DNA of 64,000 bases from Bolinopsis microptera. Lineage: Eukaryota; Ctenophora; Tentaculata; Lobata; Bolinopsidae. The stretch covers positions 5,539,001 through 5,603,000 of the forward strand of contig NC_087073.1 of assembly GCF_026151205.1 (NCBI RefSeq), given 5' to 3'. The position numbers were made by a program, and so were the translations under genes. The notes beneath the pieces are model-generated. The model saw only the letters and a list, made by a program, of their open reading frames with translations, was not told the origin of the DNA and did no database searches. This document shows, piece after piece, positions 23,646-35,571 of the stretch (the first letter of the stretch is position 1; every line of letters begins with the position of its first letter).

Positions 23646-23842
23646 ATTATTTGATGCGCGGCTTGACCCAGCGGTGCATTGCATTGTGCAGATCTTACTA
23701 CAAAATTACGCAATTTTGCACAAATTGAATTTAAAAAATATAGTAATAAACATAATAAAGTAAACTCAAGTAAATTATTTTTACATTGACATTCCGGTTG
23801 TAGCACGATGCACTACTGGGCCGCGCCGCGCATCAAATAATT
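23646..23842. mobile_element. Short inverted-repeat element (MITE-like), about 195 bp
   Basis: Left end ATTATTTGATGCGCGGCTTG and right end, as reverse complement, AATTATTTGATGCGCGGCGC continue as imperfect inverted repeats for about 38 bases (both reach a CCCAG.. GTGCAT block). There is no coding capacity. A 15-base piece of the left end, GATGCGCGGCTTGAC, occurs again near 32990, so the family is present at least twice in the window. No clear target duplication was found. Confidence 0.6.
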
Positions 23843-24361
23843 CTTCTCCATTCTTGCAACCACAGATCGGCGAAATGCGAAGGGTTGACATCGTGAATCA
23901 AACATTCCGGTAAATAACAAAAATTTGCTTTAGTCAGAGCCCTCGCAATTGCAGTAGCGCCCACCCGCGTAAAAAACGCGTCACGTACAAGAGCTCATGA
24001 ATACTCATGGTTAGGTAAAATACAATTTTCGGTATCACTTCAGTTGATACACCGTTGTATTTCATGCCCTGCGGTTTCTTAGCGTTCGCGACTATACCCA
24101 TTTGTGATTCCACTGTGTGGACGTAGGTATGACAAATCATATATCTTCGTAAAGTACATCCTCTGACTAGGAAATCACAAGTTTAATCAGTTCTGGAGAC
24201 TGTTCCTGGACAGAGTTATGACGGTTTAAAACTTCCGCGCCGCGCAATAGTTCCAAAATGGCTAAAAATATACATCGTCGGAGAATAACTTTGCGTAGGG
24301 AATGCGCGAGCACGACAATATGATAGTTAACATTGATTTTCGGCCGCCGGCACCATAGCAT

Positions 24362-24420
24362 AGTTGGCCAAGAGGGCGCCTGACCGTGCTAGCTGAGGGT
24401 TCGAATCCCGGTCTGACCTT
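24362..24420 (+). mobile_element. tRNA-derived SINE head
   Basis: About 58 bases resemble a degraded tRNA. TGGCCAAGAGGGCG resembles a pol III A box, and GGTTCGAATCCCGG is a near-perfect B box with its T-stem. The spacing between boxes (about 27 bases) fits, but the acceptor stem is not complementary and the length is short for a functional tRNA. A SINE head is therefore more likely than a tRNA gene. The 3' body of the SINE could not be delimited. Confidence 0.6.
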
Positions 24421-24780
24421 TAATTTAGTTTGAACTGAAACAAGTTGTTTACTATTTTCATCAAAAAGCTTCCCTAGTGTTAGGTTAATATTGATTAGTT
24501 AATCATATTACAAGTTGTACTATAGGATGAAATGCATAATTAGAAATGGGAAAGCAGCTATACGCAAAGCGTCGTTATGCTACAATATTATAGTAATAAC
24601 ATTGTTTGTCTCAGATTATTTTTAATAATAATACAAGAAGCGACCAGCATCGCATCTTCATCGATTAGTTCGGAGTCGTCGCTGTATTCAGCTATAACAT
24701 TGATTTTTAATTGATGCTATAGCAGATATGAGCAGCTTTAATCAGTCTGATTTGGTAGGTTTTGGGCTGGGCACAGTTTG

Positions 24781-26809
24781 TTAAAGGACCAGTTAACTGA
24801 AAAATTTGTAGTGTCCAATTTGGCTAAGATTTAAATCAGCTGTGACAAACTGGTAAAGAATCGTATCGCCGAAAGAACCAACTCTCTAGCGTACGTGTAA
24901 CGCGTGTTATTGCAATAATAAGCTCTGGCCTCGTGACGTCATATAGTCCCTCAGTGCGCGCTTGCATATAGCGTAATACATTGCAAATGTTTATCATCGT
25001 CAATAAATCACGTGTCACTCACTCAAATTTTAGAATAATGACTATTACCCTAGTTCTCCAAAATCCTTATAGTTTTGGCTATCATCCTAACTAAAGGAAT
25101 AGCTGATTGGATGTAAAGTGCTCACGTCATGATTTTAAACAGTGATATAGGTTCTTGAACAGTGGCGGGTGAATGTACGGTTAGACAGTTTCTGCTATTA
25201 CAACTTATGTCATATGTGATAATTTTGGATTGTTTTCATTGCTTAATTACACAAGCAGGGAGACTGTACCGATTATTTTTCCCCAGTCCATGAAACTCTA
25301 ACGAATTTAGAAAGGATCCAGATAAGTAGGAGTTGGTTCAATTCCGAGAGCAATTATATTTATAGCATAGCGAAATTTCTAACTTTAATCCGTAAGTGTC
25401 AGCCAGTACAGGAGACAAGAAGTCTGGCTACTTTACGGCCGTTCCTCTGGGACCATTAGTAGAAGTAGCTTCTATCAGAACAGTGCCGTGGGAACAGAAT
25501 TCCCGCAAAAATACCCGGTCTACCAAATAGTAAAACTGATTGGAGTGTACGGTGTGAGGTGTGTTTTGAATTAGACTTCCGGCTTACCTAGTTGTTATCC
25601 TAATTGCATTATCATCGGTACATAACATAAATAAACTACTGGTAAGTTTAAATACCAAGTGCAAACGTGTTCAGTCAATCGAGCCACTGAACAGCTATAG
25701 AATTTCCAAGACCCTATTATTCTCTGGCCATATATATTACGGCACGATCGATTGTTAGATGGCTAAACGACCAACGTTAATCTATACAATTCTAAAACTA
25801 TGAGCTAGCACTTTAATCTAAAAATACACTTTTTATATTACTCCTGATTTTTACATTTCACGTAAAACATTGTCGCCAGAGGTTGATCATGGACACTAAC
25901 AGCTTAATTTGAGATAAATGACTTATGAGTTTCTCTAAAGTTAACTCTAAAGTTGTGTAGTCCAGTCATTTATGGACATTTATGGAAATGAACCTGCAAA
26001 TGTTCTAATACTCACGAAACTTTGCACAGACCTTCCCGAAGTTATGAATAAACGATTTTCGTTTGGAGACATATTTTTGACCGTGGAGAAAACCCAGGAG
26101 GGCCACGCCCATATTGACCCAATAACGTAACCGACCCCATGCTTCTGAAGGTCGTAGACTTCAAAATAGGCTTGAACGAAGCCGCATATGCATGTTTATA
26201 TAGGAGTTATTGAGCAACACATGGCCTAAAATCCTTACTTTTCGATAAATTCGCCAAAAACCATTTTGGGCGTGGTGCTAAGCCCATTTTCGATAGGATC
26301 GTGATAGAGTCTTTAGACAGGGTGCAAAAGAACCGCAATTAGCATATTAATATATGACTTACGAACAAACATATGCCTTAAAGTGCTTACTTTTTCAGTT
26401 ATTGGCGAAAAACTGATTTTCGGTTCCAGAAATCATGCAAAACTATGGGTGTCTGGTAAATTGGGCTATGAAGGCCCTAGAGGTTTTTGAATGTGTGCAA
26501 ATTGTGCAGAATGGCAATGTTTATATACAACTTATGAAGCAACATGTACCCTAAATTACTTACTTTTCGAGTTATTCGGGGGAAAAGATTGTATTATGTC
26601 CATTTTTTACCTGTAAAATACAGTCTCACGAGCTACTCTGCGCGCAAGAGGGACTTTATGACGTCATCGCCAAAATAATACAAACGCTAATTACACGCGT
26701 TAGAGAGCAGTTAGAGATTTAGGAATTTCGACTCGTTGCTTAGTTTGCTATTTGTCACAATCTGTCAAAACATGAGGATAACTTTTTTTTCAGTTAACTG
26801 GTCCTTTAA
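24781..26809. mobile_element. TTAA-flanked 2-kb non-autonomous DNA element with long inverted ends
   Basis: TTAA followed by AGGACCAGTTAACTG at 24781-24799 is mirrored by CAGTTAACTGGTCCT plus TTAA at 26791-26809. Similarity between the arms continues inward for roughly 180-200 bases; shared blocks include TGTGACAAA, AACGCGTGT, and GTGACGTCAT followed by AGTCCCTC. The 1.6-kb interior has no long frame but holds three degenerate direct repeats at about 26200, 26350 and 26530 (CTTACTTTTCGA-type cores). The TTAA target suggests mobilisation by a piggyBac-type transposase, which is not encoded here. Confidence 0.75.
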
Positions 26810-27928
26810 GGATTCTGTTTCTATCTGTTGTAAAACTTGATGGTCTGCTGTGAAAAAAACATTTTGAAGGCAGAAAGCTCTGGATTGGTCTTTTAAATGC
26901 CTTTCTAAACGACAATCCCTCCTTAGCAGTTACTTATATTAAAACTTTTTGTTCGGACTATTGACATGTAGTGTCTGGAGAAGGAGGGCAACAAAGGAGC
27001 ACTTCTCAGTTGTACAGTGGGCATTTCTAGACGCTGCTATCCATTACCTTCGACATCTGAAACAGATTTTAATATAAGCAACTAATTAATAATACGGGTG
27101 AGACTTAAGTTTCAGTAAAATTAAATCTGACACTTGTGTGCAGTAGCGAGAGAAAATCCAGTGCATCTCAAACTGCTAAACTTGGCTTACTGTTTTAAAA
27201 TCGTGACCTGAAATTCCAGCCTCCAAGATCAGAGTTGCTTTTACGTCCTCTTAAGAGGCTATCGAGATTCGAGATTCCACACTGTGTATGCTCTTTTCTC
27301 TGTACTTCCGGGGGTTGTATAAACCTGAAAAATCAAACAGTTCAATACCAGAGAGAATGCTGAAGACTCAGAAAGTTGTCCAAAAATGTTTTCTTTAAAT
27401 ACACAAATCCGTATTTTTCTCTTTAGTAGCGATTTGAAACAAAATTTACCTTCTTTCGGACTGAATTTTCAACTGAATTGAAGTATAAACGATGACCTCT
27501 ACAATAGTATTAATTACTTAGTAAAGTTATCGTCAGAAGTCAAGTTATGGTTGATTTTTAAAGCTTGAAAAAGCTAAAATTAAAAAAAAACTTTGCTCAA
27601 TGACGCGCGGCTCAAGAATGCGCGTGTGTTGCGAGCGCAATTATTGCTTACAATTTTCTTTCATTCGGCAAAAAAACAACTGTGACCAACATACATGTTA
27701 TAAAACTCTGCCTAAAATCCTGGAATGTTCTGGAATTATAAAGTGTGCAAGGATTTAGGATCGTAATCAATTTTCCCGCCAAATCCAAACTTTTTCCTGT
27801 AGCATATTATCACAAATACGGCGTGTACAATTTTTGCGCGTTATAAACCTAGATTCGTTCTGGCGAATAACGAAGCCTCTAGTTCACATCCAATGAGCGG
27901 GCTAGTATCATGAAGGAAAGATTTCGAG
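26810..27928. other. Repeat-derived or intergenic DNA, no gene seen
   Basis: No coding or structured feature could be supported between the TTAA element and the LINE fragment. Confidence 0.45.
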
Positions 27929-28218
27929 TTGAGAATACGTCAGATGGCATCTTAGAGTATTCAAAGACAGGACAACACCTGTTATGCTCCAGCTGTACAA
28001 ATCCCTGATAAGGTCCAGAGTGGAGTACTGCTGCCCGCTTTGGAATCCAAACAAGATCTATGATATCCAGAGCATACAACGCCAGTTCACTAGACGGATT
28101 CTAGGGCTCAGAGACACCGATTATTGGAATAGACTGAAGGAACTGAAACTTACATCACTGCAAAGACGCCGAGAACGCTACACCATCATACATCTGTGGA
28201 AAGTTCTTCAGGGTATAT
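27929..28218 (+). mobile_element. LINE reverse transcriptase fragment, upstream part
   Basis: About 95 codons are open, containing LQLYKSLIRSRVEYCCPLWNP and later IQRQFTRRILGL. This is the region C-terminal to the catalytic palm in CR1/L2-type non-LTR reverse transcriptases. The frame is 5' truncated at about 27929 and is cut at 28218 by the insertion of another element. Its continuation resumes at 30028 in the same reading frame once the insertion and one 4-base target duplication are disregarded. Confidence 0.8.
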
Positions 28219-30023
28219 GGTCATGTTAGAGATTGATGGGTCCCTTTTTTACTTTTTTCTAATAAATCATCCTGTGTTAGTGGAGCTATACTGTGACATT
28301 TGGATACATAGCTTAGGTAGCGAAAAATCACATCCTCCTCATAAAAAAGAAAAGAAATTAAAAGCTCAACCTGGAGCGAAACTATAGCCATTCTTGTATT
28401 TAAAGAGAGTTGTGATAACTGAGCACCTGTTCTGATAATTAAAACTCTCAAATTATGATCAACGAGCAGTAAATTTATGGTTTTGATGCAGATTGAACAG
28501 TAGAAATATATCAAAAACTGAGGCTCCACCAAAGCTGATACAAACTCAAAATGGCCCTAAAACTGCATTAACTAAACCTCCCCCCTCTTCTATGGACTGA
28601 TTATTCCTAGAAAATCGATGACCCTCTACCGTAACATGTTCGAGGAGATAAACACCTGGGCTTCTTGGGCCTTGGGGCTACCAACCACAATCCATCCTCA
28701 TGGACTACGAGCTCGCCATTCACAACGCAGTTTCCTCATGCCTGCCTGCCTAGTATGGGCCGAAAATAAACTAGTACTAGTCGGACAGGAGTCGTGTTAC
28801 CGGAGCAAACGTCAACTTAGCGTCTAAAAATGTGTTTAAAGTGCTCCACCAGGTTGATACAAACATTTTGAACTCAATCAATGATTCCATCAGAAAGATA
28901 TGATAATTGTTAACTCATTTTAATGATCAAACATTCCAAATTATGATCAACTATGGTGGAGCAGTAAATAGAAAATCACTAGTTTACGTCTCTAATTTAT
29001 GGTTTTGATGAAGATTGAACAGTAGAATCTATTACGTATTACATAAGTTCTCACGCAACACTCTGTAATATAGATTTAGCTCCCAGTGCTCCACCAGGTT
29101 GATCTAATTGGTCAATATAATTATTACATACCACTGTACTAGGATTGCTAGCTGAGGGGACAAGATATGAGAGGGATATTTAAGTCCACGAATTTCTTCC
29201 TAAATACAGTAACTAAAGATCCAATTCTGCTCCACCAGGTTGATCCCAGGGGTATCACTACTTTATAAAGCACTTAGGGGTGAACTATCATACATATTAG
29301 AAAGCTATAAGTTCAATTAGTTCTAATTTTAGTACTCTTAAAAGATGGTTTTAAACGTCCAAAATTTAGGCTTTTAAATACGAGCTCCACCTTTGTTGAG
29401 CAGTTTTTGGCAGTCTTAATCACCATAGTATTATGATAATTAGCGTCTGGAATAATATTCACAGATCATTATGAGACAAGTTTAATGGCAAAATGACTGA
29501 TTTTGAACAAGTCAAGTTTTAGAATGAGTCCATCCACTTGAGTTGGGACCTTATGGGACCTCCTAACAAAGCAAATGGTATTAAAAACTATGTGCCATTG
29601 AGTTTACAATGAAGTTTTGGTAGAAATTATAATATGACCATGTTTTCACTTGGTATAAGTTGACCTATTTTACACTGGCCGCTCCACATAGGTTGCACAC
29701 CAAAAGTGTCTCAACCGAAACAATACGTGTTCCCATTATATGCCTTCTTCACCTGTAGACATTGATAAATACAGATATGCCACATCCACCTTCCCACAAG
29801 TGGAGCACTTTAATTGTGTTTTTTAATGGTCACTGGCTCCACCAAAGTTGATATTTGGATTTTCTGATGACATGAATCTGTAGAGAAGTGTCATAGGAAT
29901 ACTGTGGTGAAATATTTTCTGCAAGCTAGCTATGGTTTGGATTTTATATAGTCATAACTGATTGACAGTGAAAAGTAGGTAATTAGTAGAAAAAAAAGGG
30001 ACCCATCAATCTCTAACATGACC
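28219..30023. mobile_element. 1.8-kb inverted-repeat DNA element inserted in a LINE, with iterated GCTCCACCA motif
   Basis: The terminal inverted repeats begin GGTCATGTTAGAGATTGATG on the left (28219) and end with the complement on the right (to 30023). They are near-identical for about 30 bases, then continue as T-rich sequence. ATAT flanks both sides (28215-28218 and 30024-30027), fitting a 4-base target duplication. The interior has no long frame. It contains at least seven direct copies and one inverted copy of GCTCCACCARGTTGAT-like sequence, at about 28523, 28843, 29088, 29228, 29384, 29681 and 29835, with the inverted copy at 28945. The superfamily is not identified. Confidence 0.75.
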
Positions 30024-30027
30024 ATAT

Positions 30028-30165
30028 GTCCAAATGAACTAGATGTACAGTTCAGAGAGAATGTCAGACTGGGAGTTAAAGTTATACTCCCTTCTCTCAC
30101 AAAAACTGAACTTGAAGTAATAATGAATCTCAAAGAGACGGATGGACACTGGATAGCCAGATGAT
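30028..30165 (+). mobile_element. LINE reverse transcriptase fragment, downstream part
   Basis: An open stretch contains VQFRENVRLGVKVILPSL and ends shortly after the conserved GHWIAR. It corresponds to the C-terminal tail of CR1/L2-type LINE ORF2, directly following the segment at 27929-28218. The interruption by the 1.8-kb element is the only break at the junction. The rest of the element is not recognisable. Confidence 0.7.
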
Positions 30166-31808
30166 CAAGGGTCGACCAAGGGTAGGATTTGCGACCGATG
30201 CCGAAGAAATTTTGCTTTTAGTAGCAAATGCACACTCAACTCCTTCCTGCTACTGGAATACACTATACACTAGTGTACGTGTAATAGTGTATACATAGTA
30301 TATTACACACCAGACCTATCCATTCATAAGGAAACATTGTCAATTAGCGGAAACCGTGCTGATGGTCTGGTGATATCATTCATTCCCAATCAAGTTCAAC
30401 TGTCACTCAGGCGTGAGGTTCTGGGGTTCATCAACTGAGCTACTAATGGATCAGAAGTTTTACTCCCCGTTTAATAGTCCGAGTAGTTATCAAATATTCA
30501 GTCAGAACTTTCAATGAAAGGAACAAATCATGAAACTAAATAATAATACACGATTAAATCAGATTGCTATTTGCTATTGTGTATTCAATACGGTTATTAT
30601 CACATTAGTATCCTTGTTTCCTACATGTGTAATAAGTAATATCTCACCCAAGAGGGAGACAGCAAGAACTGTTGGAGTATTCCAATACCGCCAGAATGTG
30701 TCGCCATACACTGTACTACCATTTATAACCTGAGAACCATGTAAGGAAAGGATTAAATTAAACTCATTAGATTCGAAATAATGGCGCTTAATAAAATCTA
30801 GTATCTTATTGGGTTATTAAACTAACCTGCCTTCAATCAAAGAAACAAGCTTGGGAAGAACTAGATGTAAATTAGGCGCAAGTTTAATATCGGAGCAGAG
30901 CTATTTAATAATACAATGAAACAATAAGTTTTATTTTACATTCCTTTAATCATAAATACCCTAAATAAAATAAGAGCTTAAACCACGAATTAGTTAACTA
31001 GAGGTAAACTTGAAGAAATGTTCGTTGGTGATTGTATATAATTATTTTAAAAACTTTATTTGGTTGTTAGTATTTTTATTATGGCAAGTGGTTGAATTTA
31101 GGGAAATTCAGTGAGACAAGGTCAGTTTCTATATTGTCTTAGAAAACTAAATGAAGCTCAGATCAAGAAATTTGAGGAATACTTGGTGAAAGTTTTTCAA
31201 GCTTACAACAGAGTTTGTCACATTTGACATGTTAAGAGCCTATCAATAAAGAAATAATGATTATATATTTGACTTGCCACCAACATCGCACTGGCTAAGG
31301 GGACACATCCCCAAAGGGCCACATCCCCAGATTACTGGTCTTTCGACTTTCGTCAAAGACCAGTCCAATATGTTGGTCACATGTTTCTGTAAGAACAAAG
31401 ATATCGACAACAGATGTGGCGGGAGATATAAATTCTCAAAGAAAGGTGTGCTTAGCTATGCTTATTGTGTCTGCCAAAACTGATCTGTTGCAACACAGTC
31501 AAAGACAGATCAGGCCCACCTAACTCAACCTAAGACTCTAAGAGAAAGCAGCCATTGAAACCTTCAAGAAATACACCTAAAAAGGCTAACAAAGACTAAT
31601 TTCATATATTTCCTAAGAATATTTAGGTCAATCATTGCATATGAATAATGAACTGTTACTTAACTATCTCGTAAATGGAAAATCTGACTATTTTATTTAT
31701 TATCAAGGAAAAGTTTAATGCTATTCATCAAATAGATTATCATCCTATATTGAGTTGTGATCTCATGTATCTATTTTACAAATTTATGTCAATTTACTAC
31801 ATAACAAT
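30166..31808. other. Intergenic, AT-rich, no gene supported
   Basis: A palindrome-rich stretch lies at 30251-30300 (repeats of ACACTA/TAGTGT). An unremarkable 69-codon frame at 31274-31483 has no family resemblance. Confidence 0.45.
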
Positions 31809-32095
31809 AGTAGTAGAAGTAGTATAAAGATGTCATATGAATGGCTTAGAATTAACAAGCTGAGACGAAATGTTTCAAAATCGTCATTCATGGTATTAGA
31901 CAAATGTCCTAATCTTGATAGACTGTCGATCCCTCTTGATTTGGAAGATGGCAGTCTTCACATAGAAGAAACCAAATCCCAGAAACACCTAGGTCTGGTG
32001 ATAGACAACCTATTAAACTTTCAGGACCATATTGATTATGTAGGATCATGTAGAACGCTCTTATGCTTCCTCAATTTGATTACATGGATATTATA
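31809..32095 (+). mobile_element. Decayed LINE reverse transcriptase fragment
   Basis: The frame from 31830 shows WLRINKLRRNVSKSSFMVL and, further on, QKHLGLVIDNLLNFQDHIDY, the 'WL..NKL.LN..KT..M' and 'KyLGv.iD..L.w..Hi' blocks of LINE reverse transcriptases. After about 32045 the reading continues in a different frame as LMLPQFDYMDII, the expected next block, so at least one deletion or frameshift has occurred. It is non-functional. Confidence 0.75.
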
Positions 32096-34325
32096 GCTGA
32101 TATTACATTTTGAATGCTTTCGACTAGTTTCTAGTACAATTGCAATTACAAAAAATTATTTTAATGCAGTCACTCAGATAAGTTTATAACAGGACACATC
32201 AACAAAGACACATACTCTGCCCACAATAAGGGGCCATAATTGTTTCAATTATGAAACTGTATAGAATTATTATTATCATTAGTACAATCGCCCACAATTT
32301 AATACTCTGTACTCAGATTAAACTAACTCACCTAGCCAAAGGGATCGGAGAGGGCGAACAGAACTGTTGTATTATTATCTCATGACGTCAGAATGTAGTT
32401 CATCTTGAGAAGAAAATATTTCCACTACTCTTCATCACATTCTGAAAAATATTATTCATTGATATATAGTATAATTACACAGCAGACTTCTATTTTGATT
32501 TGAACGGGTCATGTTTCATGAGCAAATTAGGAGCCCTTACCACTGCCGTAGATCATAAGTCCATATTTTAGCAACCATATTTTGAGAATGCTGCATTCTG
32601 GACGGCATTCTTTTTCAGATCAATTCACCTGGACAAAAATAATTATCGAGTAGTTACCCTGTCTTCACTGCAAAAATTATTCGATGAATGAAAGATTGTT
32701 ATTATCACTTATCAAACGAGATAGCTACAACAAATATCATCAAGTGTCTAGACGAAAGGTCTTACCTCTATTTTCTGGTTGCGGGTTGGTTGAACATTTT
32801 AAACTTAAAAGTTAGCGAGTGCCAGCGGTATCCATTTGCAATTGAACAATGTTAATGAAAGATATCAGCTTAAATTACGTGCATGGCATGACTCTACAAA
32901 CTGGTTACCTTAAACTCAGTTTCAATACTCAAAACGAAAATATTTACTCCGCAAACATTTACAAAGTTTGCAATTTGGATAAAGCTTGGATGCGCGGCTT
33001 GACTACTTGACTAGAATTACATTGAAAAATAAAATGTCTAATGTTTTATTTCAATGTTAATGACCAAAACTTTATTAAGCCTACCATATACTAGTGTAGC
33101 GTAACAATTATATTGTATATTAATCATGCCAATACCATTACATAATTATCAATACTGAACGCGTAATATTTGTCATTAGCAATAGAATAAACTACCGTCC
33201 GCGTCAATCATTAATTACAAATAGTCTGCTCCATTAAATAAAACAATATAATCCTTTATGAAATGACCACTTGTATATTTGAATAACAATTATTGCCAAG
33301 ATTGCAAAACTGAAGTTTAAATTAATAATTAAATATAATTTGAAATTAGTCGTTGTAGTATTGCGCGCGGCGCGAGTGACTGTTCGTTCAACACACTCGC
33401 TGCTAATAATGTATGCGTCTAATGCATCATTAATGGAAGGCGCGCCGGTGTAATTTTTGCGCGCGAATTTACGATTTAAACGAAAAGAAACTGCAGGGCA
33501 TTTTTCTTTCGGCTTTTTTGAGGTATAGGAATACATTTGTTGTATTCTTTAATAAAATAAAGATTCGGCGGAATATTATAATTATACATATTTGGTGAAA
33601 TAAATATTCGGCGGAATGACATGCAGTCTGAGCGCCACCCAGTAATACTTTAGCATAAAAAAGTATAATAACGATATCTAAATCATAAATAGGAATTAGT
33701 TAAGACGCGCGCGGAAATTTCAAGCTTTACGGTGCAGCATTTTTTTATTATGCTTATTATATGGAAAGATCTGACATGTCATTTACATGTGTTTCAAATA
33801 TTAATAAAGTGACCATCATCATTTTGTTTTGGGTAAAAATCATAAAATTGAAAATTATATTTATGCCTACTTGCTTTGGTATCATCTACCAAACATTTTA
33901 AATGAAAATATGCTTATTATTTGAAGGATTGGTACATGGTGGGGCTCGAAACTGAGCTGCAACCTTTTAATTAATAGGTTTGTTAGCGTCAGCCACTCTA
34001 GAGGTCAGAGCTATGCTTAATTGTTAATTCCAAATTAAATTAATCGAACTGTAGCACTTTTATAATAGTTGATTGCGATATTTTTTGAACTGTCTGGACC
34101 AAAAGTTTCGTTCTGTTACAACCAAGCTGGAAGCCGATGTTACTGTAATGTTGAAATAATGTGAGAATATACTAATAAAATGCAGTTTATTATGCTGATG
34201 GTTGATACGAAAAGATATCAATCATGTTGTTCGATGAAAAATATGTTTTTCGCTTATAAAAGTGTTCAAAATGCAAAAGTTCATTTTCCTTCATCTGATC
34301 GCTGTTTTACTTGATAGGTCTTGAT
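32096..34325. other. Intergenic, repeat-like GC-rich islands, no gene supported
   Basis: GCGCG-rich islands occur near 33361-33470 and 33706-33714, and a second copy of GATGCGCGGCTTGAC near 32990. A 100-codon minus-strand frame at 33234-33536 has no recognisable domain and overlaps the GC-rich island, so it is not called. Confidence 0.4.
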
Positions 34326-34351
34326 TTCAATATATATATATATAGCCTATT

Positions 34352-34594
34352 GAGGACGAAATTCATGTTTTAACTGACTGTTTAGTCTACTCCTCAGTTA
34401 GAGAAAAATGTAACTTCCATCCCAAAAATATCACTGACCTAGCCGGTTTGTTATCCGATAAAACTCTAGACCCTACAAAATTTACTGCCACAGCAAGAGC
34501 AATCCATTCAATTCTCTCTGTGAACGAACAATTTACAGCCTACTATAAGAGCCCAGATTTCCACTCAAATACTGGCCAGTGCATAATGCTATAG
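34352..34594 (+). mobile_element. LINE ORF2 C-terminal remnant
   Basis: About 80 codons are open, starting EDEIHVLTDCLVYSSVREK, which matches the 'E.E.H.l..CplY...R' cysteine/histidine block that closes many CR1/L2-type LINE ORF2 proteins. A stop follows at 34594. The left side abuts a short TA repeat (5' truncation). A 3' tail ends in TGTATCCT-like repeats near 34765-34785, as expected for a LINE 3' end. Confidence 0.65.
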
Positions 34595-35571
34595 GACCTC
34601 AAAATAAGATCGAACTCTACAATTTCGATCTATTCATAGAAAAATAGTATTGTAAAACATTTCTATTTTATCCCTACACATTTGTAAATAACTAGAATTG
34701 TGTAACTTTAAATTATTTCAGAATTATAACTATTGTGAACTCAATAAAATAATTATCACTTTTGTGTCCTTGTATCCTTGTATCCTATATATATTCTAGT
34801 AGCAGTCTGCCTGAATCCCTTCGAAACAGTTGATCGTCACCATTCTCAAGATTACCTCAAGGCTGAAGCTCTTTAGTCCAATACCATCATATTTTTTCAA
34901 TGTTGACTCCAGTCATTTTCCCATATTTATAGCAGAGAAAATATAGCATCATGATATTATATTGTTGACTTTAAATAGTTATTGGTTGGGTTGCTTGGAT
35001 CAAATGTAAATAATTCCTTGTAAGGCTGAAACTAGAACATTTGCTTTGTGAGACATGATCATAGGATCACGGTAACCCGACTAGCAACTGATTATATTAG
35101 CATAATGTACCCATGTTTGTGAAATTGATGGAGGTCATAGAAATGTCATCATTATACCATCCGACCCAGGCATAATTTATGAGATTTCAAGCTCTAACCA
35201 AGAAGTCTTTATTTTTTCCAAATAGCTCAGTAGACCTCAGAAATAACATTGTGAAATCCTGATCAGATATTTCGGGTCTAAATCGTCATAAAGTATTTAA
35301 CTTAAGAAGTTGGCTTTTGATTTGGTTTATTTGGTAATTTATAGTTTGTCTCTAATGTATCGATTTAGTAGTGTTTGTAATTTTTTTCAGTTCCCATTAA
35401 CCATGCTCTTATTTTAGTTTCCGATCGGATTTACCAAAGTTTACAAGACATTGACGTTTTTATAAATTAAAATGTTATTTCAGAGGAAAATTGGATACTT
35501 AAAGTGGTTTGTTTGAATTGAAAACCTGCAGAAGATCAAGCAGTATTTATTAACAAACAATTATCATAGCT

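Noticed and set aside
24362-24420. Functional tRNA gene
   Set aside because: B box is good but the molecule is too short and the acceptor stem does not pair.
30251-30300. Palindromic ACACTA/TAGTGT stretch as a mobile element end
   Set aside because: Short, low-complexity and without a matching partner end.
31274-31483. Cysteine-containing 69-codon frame (possible zinc finger)
   Set aside because: Cysteine spacing does not match a known finger and there is no supporting context.
33234-33536. 100-codon minus-strand gene
   Set aside because: No recognisable domain, no splice partners, and overlap with a GC-rich repeat-like island.
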